A stretch of DNA of 64,000 nucleotides from Coprinus comatus (Eukaryota; Basidiomycota; Agaricomycetes; Agaricales; Agaricaceae), in NCBI GenBank assembly GCA_034638255.1, contig JAWPGT010000069.1:1-64000 (forward strand), given 5' to 3'. The notes beneath the pieces were generated by a model, which made no database searches, was not told where the DNA came from, and saw nothing but the letters and a program-made list of their open reading frames with translations. A program made the position numbers and the translations under genes. Positions 11,191 to 24,300 of this stretch are shown here, piece after piece. Each line of letters begins with the position of its first letter. The stretch's first letter is position 1.

Positions 11191-12459
11191 GTTAGCCGCT
11201 AAGCTAACTAACACTCGAGGGGATGGCGATACCAATCGCTACAATAGGTTACAATGTAATACTACTATATTATTACACAACAATCAATTTGAGAGATTGA
11301 TTTCCGGTCACCGGTGGTCAAATCAAGTCCAAGTTGCAACTAACTCTGACAGTGAGTAAGGGCTAGAAACGGATGTATCCCAAAGATAATAGACGGAGGA
11401 AAAACACCTTTCTCTTGGTGGTATAGCCTGCTGTATTCCTGCCGGCGACTCTGGCGCAATTTAAACCGGAATCGAAACCGACACTACAAGTTCCCTTCGT
11501 TACATCTGATACGTTTTACGTTCTATTGCCTTTGATCGATGAGGTTACTTGAGATACCAGTCAAGTTGCGAGGATCCACCTACACAGCAAGAAGCAGATC
11601 AAGGAACTCCTGAAATTGTAAGCTTGCGGAAAATCACCAACATTAAAACATGAAACAGAGTTAACACTGGATCGTGTGCCAGCCTTGGTCCCAAACGCGT
11701 TCGTTTACTTATTTGATAAAATTCACGAGAACGGCAAATATTTGCCTTACTTACTAAGTACAGCGTTATTGTATTACTCGACAATCAATTTGATGGATCG
11801 ATATCTCCGTTTCTTGAATATCCAAGTATCTCCGCTGACGAATCAGGATGCTAGTCTAACACTGACAGGGGTTGATAGGAACGTGATATATTCCACGGAT
11901 AATGTGCTGCGGAAGATCATCTTTCTTTGTTATTAGTGGTGCAGCTCAAAACACCTGTAGCGCCGATGAATTTTAAATTCTAAACGGTTTCAATTTAATC
12001 AAAAGTAATAATATTTCAAAAAATGTGTTAATAGGAGTCTGACGCCGCTCTGAGAGTTCGCTATTCTCTTTTCACATAGCTTCACATAGCTTCCCATAGC
12101 TTCTTCTACTTGACCCATTTGCAATGGATGGTCGGAAACCGATGTGTTTTGAGTTTCCAATTTGAGTGACGATCAACGTGGTAGGCTAAATTTAGCATGG
12201 TGTTGCATGGTGATCTGACGCTGTTACAGTTGTTCAATGTTAATGAATGCTGAAAACCATGATCAACACCGGCGCTTTGCACTGAACGCGTATCGGTTAA
12301 CCAAGACCATGATATCCCCATCTTCTATATCCGAATCTCCATTGCATGATATGTGCATGGGTATGGATATGTTCCAGGTGCTTGCCGGTGTATCATTAGT
12401 AAGTTGGTGTTTGGTGCGTAAAGGTATAAAAGCCTACAATGTTCAACTTGGAGTCTTCA
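11191..12459. repeat. Segmental duplication, copy 2 upstream part
   Basis: Non-coding DNA matching 3905-4947 with gaps. It includes the segment found twice here (about 11280-11470 and 11770-12070) against once upstream of copy A (4263-4560). It carries the TATA region of the second kinase-like copy. No separate gene seen. Confidence 0.6.
12423..12432 (+). promoter_or_regulatory. TATA box retained in front of the truncated copy B
   Basis: GGTATAAAAG, identical to the copy A element, lies about 30 bp before the point where copy B resumes inside the former signal-peptide coding sequence. Transcription could therefore begin at or inside the truncated gene. Confidence 0.45.
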
Positions 12460-13801
12460 TTTTGTCGTTCTCGCCTTTGCGCTCGCCAAGTCTACTGTTG
12501 CATTGCCCTTGGTACGCACTTTGTATTCATATATCATGAATAATGATATTGATGAAAGAATTAGGACTTGGACAACATGGATCTTGTCGAACGTGATTAC
12601 GAAGGATATGATCTCGAAGCCCGTGATTATAGTAACCTCTATGAAGAGAGGTCATTCGAGGATGACGAGCTTTATGCACGAGGTCTGTACGATGACCTCG
12701 AGGAACGAGAATTGGATACAAGAGCGAAGAAACCGTCAACTCCAGCTCCAGCTCCAGCTCCTCCTGCGGACAACAAGAAACCTCCTGCAGACAACAAGAA
12801 ACCTCCTGCAGACAACAAGAAACCCCCCGCAGACGATAAGAAGCCACCCGCAGATAACAAGAAGCCACCTGCCGACAACAAGAAACCTACAGACAAGAAG
12901 AAATGCAAGACCCTCACTAGTAAGAGAGGCAGTTATAGTGGCGGTGGCAGTACCACTCCCAAGAAGAAGACTCGATCCCTATATGGAAGAGATACTACCG
13001 GTAAAAGTGAGTTCAGTACTTTATTTTACATCTATGTCACACTGACACGAGGATACTAAGCTATTACTGTGGATGGCAAATCTTACACGCTAGCGGATGA
13101 GGTATCAGGTCAAGGTGGTGATGTGGTAAGTCGTCAATTCATCAACCATTCTAGTCATATATATTGATTTATTATCATGATTATTTGTAGACATTCAAAG
13201 CCAGTGGTGGAACATACGCCAAACGACCCAAGGCAAAGGGAGCCGCACCAAAGGGCTTCGCTGATGAGGTCAAGCATACCGAGGCAGCCTCTAAAGCTCT
13301 TGGAAACGGCTTGTTCGTTGCTTCTAGTGAAGGTACTGCCACCAGTTACGCCTGGTTGATCACAAAAGGTGCTTCGGGAGGAGAAATTTGGTTCCGTTGG
13401 GTTAAGGATACTACCAAGTTTGCTACTAAGAAGGCTTGTGAAGACGATATGACGGCTGCTAGGACAGTGATCAAGACTCAACTAGAAAAGATGATTCCAT
13501 CTGGTTTCGTGCATGGTGATAATCATCCCGGAAATGTAAGCAATGGATCCATACTATATAGTCCGTTTACTAATTATTGTACAGTGGCTTGTGAACGAAT
13601 CAGGAGCGATTTCAACAGCCAATCCAATTGATTTCGGAATGACCAAGCCAGCGGTAAGTGACTGAGTACCTATGTATGGAATATTTAAATCTGATGCACG
13701 GTACAATTCAGACGACAAACATTGATGATATGCTCAAACAACAGTATAAATATAATGCTGAGATGTGGGAGACACTCAAGTGCTATGATGTTTGCAAGTA
13801 G
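12460..13801 (+). pseudogene. Kinase-like protein copy B, start codon and signal peptide deleted
   Basis: Compared with copy A, a 246-bp deletion (equivalent to 4948-5193) joins the promoter directly to the middle of the signal-peptide codons, so the original ATG is gone. No in-frame ATG lies between the TATA box and exon 1. The remaining exons are intact and in phase: exon 1 remnant to 12511, then 12565-13006, 13061-13125, 13191-13535, 13585-13653, 13712-13801. HGDNHPGN and IDFGMTKP are preserved and the repeat has six units. Translation could start only at an internal Met in exon 2 (such as the ATG near 12577), which would give a cytosolic form. Conservation of the body suggests a recent loss; a functional cytosolic product is possible but unproven. 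Confidence 0.75.
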
Positions 13802-14751
13802 ATAGTAGATGTAGTAATAGTGCAGAGCGCCATAGAAAACAAACATAGTGAAATTAATAATTACTTTTGAAGCTTAAAAATCCCTTACTTATAACTAAGA
13901 ATTTTGGATTATAGGCAATGGTCACTCTGATTATTGCTTAGTATTACGTAGCTTGGTGAAGGATCAACTGCCTTAATGAAGAGGAAGAGGAGAATACTGG
14001 TCTCCCATCTATATTCCATCGGCAAGATTGTACATAAACTCCCCACCAACTCAACTTGGAAGTTGGCGTGATTCCCAACAAGGTGTAACACAACACCGTA
14101 CACGGGAGGAATTGACGATGAAGTTCGAATATTTCAAGGAGGCTCCAGCAAAGAACTTATTAATAGGATAATATGTAATGTGGGGAAGTTAATAATTCAT
14201 GCCCAGCCTGGCGGAGGGCCGATCTATTTATATCAATACATGCCACTAATTGCCTGCAACATCGCTGGGTTCGTGAGGTACCGATCACTTCCCCACCATC
14301 CCAACCAGAAGTGTGCCTATCTTGGTCCTTTACGATGTTTCCTATGAGATTGTACTCGGGCTATGCGTATTCGTTTTATCAGGTCAGAGTCACCATTTCT
14401 AAGATTCCAATGATCCTAATAAGAAGTCCGAAGCATCGAATCACCGTCGACCCAATTTTAAAAGATTAATAGTTTTGTAACAATATACGCAGTATCTGCT
14501 CACTCATACCCGATAAGTATAAGTATTAAGTATGAACACAATTTAGATAATGTGCCCTTAACCCTTAGTCTATGTCATTCAAGCTACTTAAGAGTCGCAG
14601 GTAGAACGTGAGTAGAATCATATGTAGGTAAATTGAGCATGGAACTGACTAAAGAGAATTCCCCGCAGCACCTGCAGGACTCCACACCACCCTGGAGGGG
14701 CTGGGATGCATTCTAATTCGAGACCCTAATCAAGTAGTATAATTGACTGGC
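13802..14751. other. Intergenic, AT-rich
   Basis: No coding exon recognised between the kinase-like copy B and the left inverted repeat of the Plavaka element. Confidence 0.4.
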
Positions 14752-14779
14752 CATCAGGAAAACGGGAGATTGAGAATTA
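14752..14779 (+). repeat. Left terminal inverted repeat of the Plavaka element
   Basis: Begins CATCAGGAAAACGGGAGA. Its partner is 21017-21044 on the opposite strand. Confidence 0.6.
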
Positions 14780-15091
14780 TACATAACTATAGGATAATTT
14801 AAATAATTTAACATAAAACATTGCAATTTGGTATAACTCAGACAATCTGACGTGAACATAGATTTGTACTTGAACTCCTTGTATAAATTATATACCGATT
14901 TTTTTCTATTTAGTCCTAAGATACATTTAGATTAGAATGCACGTACATGATATCTAAAAGGCTATTTTTATTTCCATGTCATCATCATCGATTCATTGAT
15001 CAGTGCAAAGTTTCGTCAACCATTACAATCTGAGCGTGCTTGGTAACAACATTTAATTTTATTAGCATCATTGTCGGATGTACCAAACTGT

Positions 15092-18000
15092 CTATTCTGT
15101 GTTTAAATGATACATATGTCTATTACTGAACGGGTTTACATAGAAAGAAGATGCCTGATCCAAAACATTCCTACTTGACCAGTTACTCTGTACATGTGGA
15201 CCAAAGCATGGAAACAAATGTACACTACATGCTATAGAGGTTACAGGAATAATACTACTCACTGGTGATGTACTTCCTCTGTCACGTTGCAGAGATATTT
15301 TGTACATAGAGTGGTGTAGCTCAGGTCGCTGTGGGAATGCTGTATACCATTCCACATACGCAAGGTGCACGGGAACTTTACCTTCGCATGTAAAGGTCAT
15401 AGACTGTATTGAAGGTGGCATTGCAAAAATAGCACGAACGCGTGCAGCTTGATATGCTGTATACACACAAGTTATAGTAGTTATTAAATATATAAATGTA
15501 CAGTGCTCACGTACCATGGATCCCATTCCTACTGCTGCCAGAATCCTGTACCTTTACTAATACGGTATCAAAGCGACCAGTCTTGGGGTTTGCGTGGATT
15601 GAATCACTTGTAGATTTGACTTCAGAAAACGCGTCTATTGATATGAATTTGATCCGATCCCAGGTCCAGTAGTCTTTTTGAGGCATGTAGACGCCCCAAA
15701 TGGCCTTTTCAACTTCGGCAGTGGAATATGTTGGATGATGGGCAAGGATAATGAAACGTGCTAGGGCTGCCTGGAAGAAAATGGCTTGATATTTTGTAAC
15801 AAAGTCACTGATTGTGACTTTTCGAATACTGGGTCGTTGAGCAAGATGCAATCTATGTTCATGTGGATAAAGTGATAAAGGAGATTGAGGGTGGTAGGAA
15901 GGTTGAGAGGGGGATGATTGACGCCATTCAATGTATTGCTTGTGGCGAAGAATCTTCTCTTTGCGTTCAATCCATAATGTCATCTGCATAAATTCATCAT
16001 CCTTATGGTTTGTAGCTCGGTATGCGTCCTTCGTAAAATCAATATGTAGACGTTCTGTATACTCAGTATTAAAGTTATCAGTGGTCCCAAAAAGTTTGAT
16101 TTTTTCAACGTAGTGTTGTGCAAAGTGTAGTTTTGGCAGCCAACCAAACCCTTTTCTGATCCCCAAATCTACAAAAATATGTTTATTGTCGTGAAAAGTA
16201 GCAAGTGAGAGGTCAAGTTGATGAAGGGTTGAGGTGGTGTGGAAGGGGTATTGAGCAAGAAAGAGAAAGTCCAAGAGGGCACGTAGACAGGTTACAAGTA
16301 ACTTGGCTTGTGGAGAAGAGGTTCTAGGTGATCGTCCAGGTAAGCCAAGATCTACAATCAGACCCAGTAAAATCTTGGCTATTTGATCATGTTCTTTACC
16401 AGAGACATGGGATAGGGATGTGATTCCTTTAGAAAATAGCTGGATATTGTGATTAGGTGGAAGTCTTCGACATCGAGCATCAATTTCTAAAGGACCAAAT
16501 GCTCGGATAAGCCATGCCATTATATGTTTAACAAGGCCTTGATAGAGTTGGTGTAAAACATCAGGAGTAATAGATTGGTAAATATTAACATAAGGAAGAT
16601 TCCGCCAGAAGGGATGGAGAATGGGCTTGATACGAGCTTCTCTGCATTGTTTGAGGAAACCAGCAGGGTCGGTGTCAAATGAGTCCAGAATGTCCAGCAC
16701 GTGATCAAGGTCGTGCAGATTGTTGAATGACCTTGTATTACTGTCACCACCGCTATCATCATCATCCTCACAATCCTCTTCATTAAATCCTGGCTTGGGA
16801 CATGTTGGACAATCACCTGAATAAATGCAGGTGGTTAAGACTTGCTCTGGGTAATCCCCCACAAATGCTGCCAAGATCGGATGCATCTTGTGACGTGTAC
16901 CATCTGCTGTGGCTAGCATAATTCCAGTGGTTCCGAGTTCTACCAAAGGTGAGAGAATTTCATTCATACATGAATGGTATAAGTTTCCTAACATTCTTCG
17001 GCGTGAGCTTTTATTGGTAACTCCCTCCAGGCGTGTTGTAGGCAAATATCCAAGGAGGATATATGCTCTCGAAGAGGGCTTGCGGCGGATCTCTTTTGGT
17101 ATGTTACCAATTGTCAAGTATATGGGGTATGCTGATTTATTGCGGAATAGTGTTAACTGTGTTTTGTCGGTAGATATAATGAGTGGGATAATAGACCCTC
17201 CCGGTGAGTCTTTGTTTAATTGTTTCTAACAATTATTAACTTCGAAAATAAGACTAGATTGTATGAAACAGTCATACCTGTGTAGCCCACCACCATTTCC
17301 CTGTATACATGTCATGGTATATGCGTTCATCACGTTTCTCGTTGACATAGTGCTTTTCTGGAGAGAATTTCATATAAGGGCCAAGCCGAGAGTCACTTAC
17401 AAGTGCCTGAATACACTCAACAACATCACGAAAATACACATCGCACACTTCCGAATTGATAACAACACTACGTTTGGTAAAGTGGGGACGACTGTTAGGA
17501 AGTTTGTCGATGATTTCGTTCATTTGTTGAGTATTTTTATATGACAATCCTAGTTTTGTGGCTACCTATTGAGTGTTTGTAAGTTTTTTTTGCTTCATGT
17601 GTCAACATTTACAACGTATTACTCACATTTTCAATCTTCATCAAATCTGTAAATGCCGTTGAACCAGGACCTCGCAGTTTTGCCCAGTGAGCAATTTCCC
17701 AGTCAAGTTTTGATACGAAAGGTGCGTAAACATTTTTTTCTGATTCAGTACTCTTCTGATAGCTTTCCTCTGATGATAGTTCTTTTTGTTGAATATATAC
17801 AGTATCAGTTTTATGTGCTGGAAAAACGTCAACAACATGTGGTCGGGGAAGGACTGTAGGGTTGGATGGGCTGAGGAGACTAGAAATAATAGGTATGCCA
17901 TTTGTTAAATCATCGTCAAGATTGTGTTCAGATGGTTCATTATCGTTTGGTGTCCTGTTGTCATAAGTACGGAGTGGCTCGAGTATATCTTCATCTGTTT

Positions 18001-18447
18001 CAAAGTCGATATCTTCATCAGAACTTTCATCTGTATCCCCTTCAGAGTCATCATCTTCATTCAAAATTCTACCCAAGTCTTCTTCTTCTTGTTGATTAGC
18101 ATTGATACTAATATCATTGACAGAGCTCAACTCTCTCTCTCTACCCATATCTTCTTCCTCACGACTACCACTCACAATATCCTGTGAAAAATAATCCTCG
18201 TTGTATTCACCAAATAAATCACCCTTGTCATCGACTATAATCATATTCTCTTAATACAATATACCATATGTGAGTCAATATCTATATCACTTTGACTGTG
18301 TAACTTACCCTCATGTTGATCACGTTTAAAATCTGCCTTTTGTTGTGACTTCCACCAATCATTACACTGCCAATTATTCTTGGCTCGAAGATGGCTTTTC
18401 AGGCCACGACGTGCAACCATAACATGACAGAATGGACATGGTGGCAT
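15092..18447 (-). CDS. Plavaka transposase
   Basis: Five exons on the minus strand join in phase: 18447-18309, 18249-17627, 17565-17278, 17225-15515, 15456-15092 (1041 residues). Seen: an N-terminal zinc-finger-like segment (MPPCPFCHVMVARRGLKSHL), a long acidic linker, the family signature GGSIIPLIISTDKTQLT and YLTIGNIPKEIRRKPS, then ILLGYLPTTRLEG, the acidic active-site-like motif ATADGTRHKMHPILAAF, and PEQVLTTCIYSGDCPTCP. This order is characteristic of Plavaka, a fungal CACTA-related (CMC) cut-and-paste transposase. Length is normal for the family and no frame break is seen. The gene diverges from the DUF6532 gene and lies inside the inverted repeats. Confidence 0.9.
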
Positions 18448-18757
18448 TTTGGTTGGATCTTCAGAGGTGAAAACGGGATTAGGATAGAGTTGAAAAAAAC
18501 AACGTAGTTACTCTTATCAGGTGAGTAAAAGACAAAGACACTGTGGTGGACCATGTGGCTAACAAAGAGATCAAATATCATTTGTTGGCCTATGGACTGT
18601 GTTTGACACGTACTCCGTGTTCAGATATGGTTGTTTCATTGTGCTTCCATTGTTTTTCTGTTATAAAAGCCTAGGTGTGTTTGCGTTCTTCATTCTCATC
18701 CTCCTCAACCAGCTTTAACATTCACCACTTTATACTCAGTATCCTACTTCACTTAAT

Positions 18758-20692
18758 ATGGCCAAAAGAAAGTCAACACATAATACGCGACACTCCAAAA
18801 GCCCTGTTCAAGAGGAACCACCACATTCACACACCAACAAGAAATCCTCACGCAAACGGGCAGCAAGTATTTCTAATGAAACCCAAGCTCAAGCAAAGCG
18901 ATCACGTCAAGTAAACAATAGTAAGTACTAAACATATATTCAAATTTTGTATTCATATCCTAATTCGTTTTTATTCTACTAGCCAATAGTAAGAAGACAC
19001 GAAAGGGCGCACCTGTTATTATTGAAGATAGTGAAGATGAAACCAATGGTAGCAAGCCACCAGTCAAAGCCAAAGTGACATATACTAATAATACTACTGA
19101 AGATACATTGAGTTCTGAAGAACATTCCAAAGAAGAGGCAGAGATGGATTCTGATGATGGTGATGATTTAGGGGAGCTGGAACTTGATCCTAAACGTGCT
19201 CGTGCAGCTCTTGCTGCTGAGGTATGTTTTCACTTGCTTATTATTTTATCATTTAGCCATTTGTTCCTTAGATGGTTCAAATGCAAGACCACTCGAAGCA
19301 GAGCTCTGGGAAGTCAAAGAAAATTGCTGCAAATAGCCGTTCTAAACAAAATGCTGAAGTACATATTTTCAACCTTACTCTCCTCATATATGGTATAGAC
19401 TAATGGTTTGTTCATTGATTTAGCAACCCCAATGGACGTCTACTCCCAATTCCCAGGCCCCTGAAGACATATCTCATTCTCTGTTGCATGTACGTACTTA
19501 TTTTATTTCGATTTCTATTTTTTTCCCAAATCTGATCTAGGGCCCAACTTTGGAAAACAAGACCTTCGAAGAAAAATACAAGCCACCAGTCGGTTCAAGA
19601 GTAATGAAGCTTACCAATCAACCATTTTCATTGCAAAGAGTTCTCAAGGTCGTCATTCAAATAGCACTTGAACAGGCAATTGTAGATGGATTTTTCATTA
19701 ATAACAGTACCACTCAAACCCCACTTCGCAATACGTTGATAACAACTGCCAAAAAGGAAGGCTTTGGCTCCCTCGCTGAGCAATTGCATGAAGACTTAAC
19801 CTTAGTCGAACATTGTGCTCGATTAGTAAGTCTTTTTATTTATTTCATATTTGTTGAGATTTAAAATCTGTTAATAGATTCATCATCGAGTTGCTATGCG
19901 ACGTGGCAAGGCCAAATCCATGGTTGCAGATATTGTCAGCACCTATCATGGGTTTGATCAGTTCAAAACGCCTGAAGAGTGTAAAAAATATGTTGATGAG
20001 TTATTAGGCAAGAAATACTCCTATATATTCCCCCGTGGTGTATGTTTTTTTTCTCCTGAGTTCTATGTTCATTGCTAACTCCTTGGAAATTCTCATTCCT
20101 AGATCAAAGGGTCTTATATGGCCTCACAACCCTATCAAAACCATTGCATCCTTGCAGGTCTTAAGGCCTTTCTCTTTTCTGGCTCTCGGCGTTCAAGTAA
20201 TCGCTATCAAAACTTATTCAAATCCAACAACAAAGACTTTCCAAATGAGCCAGAAATGCCTGTTGCACTTGTTGCGCTTATGGCAACAGCAGTAAGTCTT
20301 TCTTTCAAAAGCAAGATGAATTCTAGAATACTCATTCTACTTTGTAGGTACATGCATCAATCAAAGACTGGTCCTCTGGAGTTCATCGTATAAACGAGTT
20401 TGTTGCTGACCATGTTGAGGACTTATTCAAAGGACATGTTGATTATCTCAAAGGGCTTGGAGAAACCAACCCTCGAAGGCAGCATACGATTTTACATCAG
20501 ATCTATCTCAAATGCAGGTATGTTTTTCTTTCTTTAGGAACCTGTTAGTAATGTGTTAATCTAATACACATCATATATCTTTCAAGTCCTCCTAGTGTTA
20601 CTTCTTCTTCTTCAATGGTAAAGGAGCTCTCGGAAATTATTGATGATGTAGAAGATGATGGAGAGGAAGATGGAGAAGAAGACGACACTTAG
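18758..20692 (+). CDS. DUF6532 protein carried by the Plavaka element
   Basis: Nine exons join in phase: 18758-18920, 18983-19221, 19272-19358, 19424-19489, 19541-19825, 19878-20039, 20103-20291, 20348-20517, 20587-20692 (488 residues). Seen: a basic, Lys/Arg-rich N-terminus with nuclear-localisation-like clusters, an acidic Ser/Asp stretch, then a globular domain starting near RVLKVVIQIALEQAIVDGFF and including HHRVAMRRGKAKSMVADIV and YQNHCILAGLKAFLF, which I recognise as the fungal DUF6532 pattern, and a Glu/Asp-rich tail. DUF6532 function is unknown. Its place inside the inverted repeats suggests a transposon accessory protein, perhaps DNA binding. Confidence 0.85.
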
Positions 20693-21016
20693 TTATAACT
20701 GATAAATCGTAAACATATATTGCTAATACAGTACTACATAAATCTCTCTTACGTCTAGAATAATTTCAATTGGAAAGAATGATGCATATTTGTGATATTT
20801 CGTAGTGAATGCTTAAGTCTAAACAACCCAAAGTTATATCTACCTTATACCCAGGTTCGCTCAAAAGTTAGTATAATTTCACTCATAATTATCTTGGAGG
20901 CCCCAACTAGTAGTTTATAAATATATAAATTATGCTAATTCAGTCATAAGTTTTAGAATATACATAATTATCAAGAATTCTGCTAAATTATACAAAGATT
21001 CGCTATATAATCATCC

Positions 21017-21044
21017 TAATTCGTGGTCTCCCATTTTCCTGATG
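21017..21044 (-). repeat. Right terminal inverted repeat of the Plavaka element
   Basis: Reverse complement begins CATCAGGAAAATGGGAGA and matches 14752-14779 with five mismatches. It touches the LTR fragment at 21045. Confidence 0.6.
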
Positions 21045-21302
21045 AACACTGCAGACACTTGTATTAGACTAGAGAGATACAATAACTTCTTAACTACTCA
21101 CCTGCAGACACTTATATTAGACTAGAGAGTCTTCATGTGTCTGCAGGACGCTTCAGTAACGTGTGACGTGACATTGTGATGTCACAGAAAGCGGAAACAA
21201 TCTACAAGTCCAGAACTCTAAAGAGAATATCCAACCACAACTCTTCTAACCTCAACCAACAATAAGTACTGACCTTGGGGACTGTCTAGAGCATTCCTGA
21301 CA
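21045..21302 (-). repeat. LTR fragment, TGTCAGGA family, copy 1
   Basis: On the minus strand it starts TGTCAGGAATGCTCTAGACA exactly where the copia polymerase frame stops (after YVDDILF) and runs to the Plavaka inverted repeat. It contains two units of an internal repeat of about 50 bp ending in GTGTCTGCAG. Related copies: 43017-43311 (opposite strand, three units) and 61987-62263 (complete, one unit). Confidence 0.75.
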
Positions 21303-24300
21303 AAAAAGTATGTCGTCAACGTACACGACAGCAATGACAAACTTGCCATCTTTTTGACGATAAATATAGATACTGGCATCGGATTCACATCGCTTGAAAC
21401 CTAGTTTGTTCATGGAAGATGCCATCTCTTTCCACCAGGCCAAGCCGGCTTGTTTAAGGCCGTACAATGCACATCGTAACCTCCACACCATATGTTCCTT
21501 GCCCTTAAGTTTGAAACCTTCGGGTTGATCCATATAGATTTCCTCATCCAGTTTGCCATAGAGATATGCTGTCTTTACATCGACAGACTCAATGTCCCAG
21601 TCTTCAAGGGCGGCTAACCCGAGCAGGATTCGAGCAGACTCATATCGTACTACTGGAGAAAATAGTTCATCAAAATCGATGCCCTCGACTTGAGAAAATC
21701 CTTTAGCAACTAGTCTAGCACGTTTGCGACCGTCACTCTTTTCATTAAAGACCCATCTATTTTTTACGGTTTTCCTTCCTTCCGGAAGTTTTACCAACTC
21801 GTAAACTTGTCGCTTTTTCAGCACATCTAGTTCTTCGAGACAAGCTTTGTGCCAGTGTTTACGTTCCTCCGGATTCAATTTTACAAGATCACGGAATTGC
21901 TCAGGAACTGTAGTTGAACTCGCTTTTGCCAATAAAAAGTTCATCAATTCTAACCCCCCTTCCTTAGTTATCTGTTGAATCTTACAATCTGCGTCTTCTT
22001 CCATTGCGTCAGGTTGTTGTTCCCTCACATATTGCCGTGAGGCATCCTCATGTTGTCTGCGTATTTCATCGCGACGTTCTCGGACTTCCTTGGGCAAAAT
22101 AGGACGTGGATCTGCTTTTGGGCGATCTCGTTGATTTCGGATTCTGAAATCGTGACCACGGAGACGAACTCTCCCCTGAGGTGGTAGAGGTTCATTATGA
22201 TTATAGTCTTGTAGGATCTCAGACAGATGTGTTCTCTCCCCATAAACATTACCTTCTCTAAACAGAACAAACTTTTCTTGGCCAGAACAGCGAGGTAAAG
22301 GTTCAACAGGTCTAGCAGGTCGTTCAGGTGATGGAGAAATGGGACGGGTGGAGTCAGATCGAGGAGTAGGACTCGGACTCGGGTGACGAATAGGTGATTT
22401 GGGATCAGCGTATGATAACACGTCATCATCATCTTCATCAGTGACTTCCTCAACTGTTGTTTTCCTAGGAGCGGGTTTGCTCGGACTGGGAACAGGAGGT
22501 TTTTGAGAAGTAGATGGTCCGGGAATCGGACCTTGCGGTCTAGGCGGTAACGGTGTTCTATCACTGTCGTCTTGTCGAGATGTGTCCATAGGATCATCAG
22601 GATAAAGATCAGGTGTAGTATCCTCGTCATCTTTGTCAGATGCCAGAGGAGGAGGATTTATTTTGGGGTTTTTTGTAGAACCGGAGTCCTTACGTTTTTC
22701 GTGATCTGGCTTGCATTTGGGATACCAGCCCTCGTCGAAAATAGCTGTTTTTGCAGTATAAATAACATTTCCTTTCTGATGTCGCATAAATGTATAGTTT
22801 GCGCCAGTGTAACCAAGGAAGATCATTATTTCAGATCTGGGTGACAATTTGTCATCACGCGATTCCTTAGGAATGAAAACATAAGCTGCACAGCCAAACA
22901 CGTGAAGACCAGATAGATCTGGCTTCTTCCCTGTTACCATTTCAGTGGGAGTTTTCCATTCAAGACGTTTGATGGGGGTTCGATTATAACAATGAACTGC
23001 CATGTTAAGGGCAAATTCCCACCAAGAATCCGGTAAGCATGCAGTAAGTCGCATGGCCTGCGCCTTTTCCTGAAGTGTGCGGTTCAGTCTTTCTGCTCTA
23101 CCATTCTGCTGGTGAATGTGTGGTGCAGACGTCTCATGTACTATCCCTTTTGAGTGAAGGAATTCCTCAAGTTGTTTAGAGACATATTCGCCACCATTGT
23201 CTGTCTGGATACGCTTAATCGTTTTACCGAATTGTTTTTCCTCAAAGGCACAAAATCTTTCAAATGCCACAAAGGCATCAGATTTGGCTCGTAAAAGGAG
23301 GATCCAGGCATGGCTAGAATAGTCATCATAAAACGTCATTGCCCACTTGTACTTGTGGTACGAGGCAACGGGGAATTCTAGAAGATCACTGTGGATCAAT
23401 TCTAAAAATGACTTCGCTCGTGTCGAAGAAGGATGATGTGCATCATCAGACATTTTGCCTCAAGCACAACCATCACAAACTTGACGAGAGATAGGAATAT
23501 CAAACTCAGGTACTTTTTCTGAGTGTTTTGGAAGTTGTCACAATATTTCCTTTCCAGGATGCGCCAATCGATGGTGCCAAAGATCATAAACAGATAATTT
23601 AGATGTGCAATAAGATAGCACCTGATTCGCAGTATAGTGACGCACAATCCGAGTGTGAATGTGGTGGAGTGCATCTTCTAACTCTTTGAACACAGGTATG
23701 CGTGTAGCATGCATAAATAATTTTCCGTTTGAACGAAATATGTTGGTTCGCTTTAAATTAGACTCACTCCTCATTCCTTGCAGCCATAAGGTGCCAGGTG
23801 AAATGATTCTAGTGGAGAGAGACACAATATAATAGACCGGATACAGTGGAGTTGTTCTTGTAACTCTGTCTACTTCATGTTGAAAGAGGACTTTCCCACG
23901 GCCGGTAATGCCAATGAGTTTGTCGTTAGCAGTTCTAACATTGCCAAACACTCCTTCCTCTAACTCGATAAAGTTGCTTATATGCTGGGTGCAATTAAAG
24001 CTAGCGCCTGAATCAAGGAGCCAAGTAGCAGACTCTCTAGCATAATTAGGTTTTTCTTTATCTTCACAGAAGTTGCATAAGCATTCAAGATCTTTTACTG
24101 GTTCATCACCACTTTCAGGATCTCTTAAATATTTTGCCGGTAAGACAAAAGGATCGCATAAGGAAACGGGAGAATCCATCACATTTACAGAAACGGGAGA
24201 AGTTACATCAGCAGTAGATACATGAGAACTAAATGTCCGACTATAGTCCGGCAGTCCATTATGGCGCACTAGAACATTGGGTCTGATGGAGCAATTTGTT

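Larger units (their letters stand above)
14752..21044. mobile_element. Plavaka-type DNA transposon with two genes
   Basis: The ends 14752-14779 and 21017-21044 are imperfect inverted repeats (CATCAGGAAAA.GGGAGA followed by GAATTA; 23 of 28 positions agree by eye). Between them lie a full-length Plavaka transposase gene on the minus strand and a DUF6532 gene on the plus strand, divergently arranged with a shared upstream region at 18448-18757. Both genes have uninterrupted spliced frames, so the element may be young. A target-site duplication was not resolved. The right end abuts a truncated copy of the TGTCAGGA LTR family. Confidence 0.7.

Noticed and set aside
14740..21060. Target-site duplication for the Plavaka element
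   Set aside because: Bases next to the inverted repeats (GGC on the left, AAC on the right) do not match, so none is claimed.
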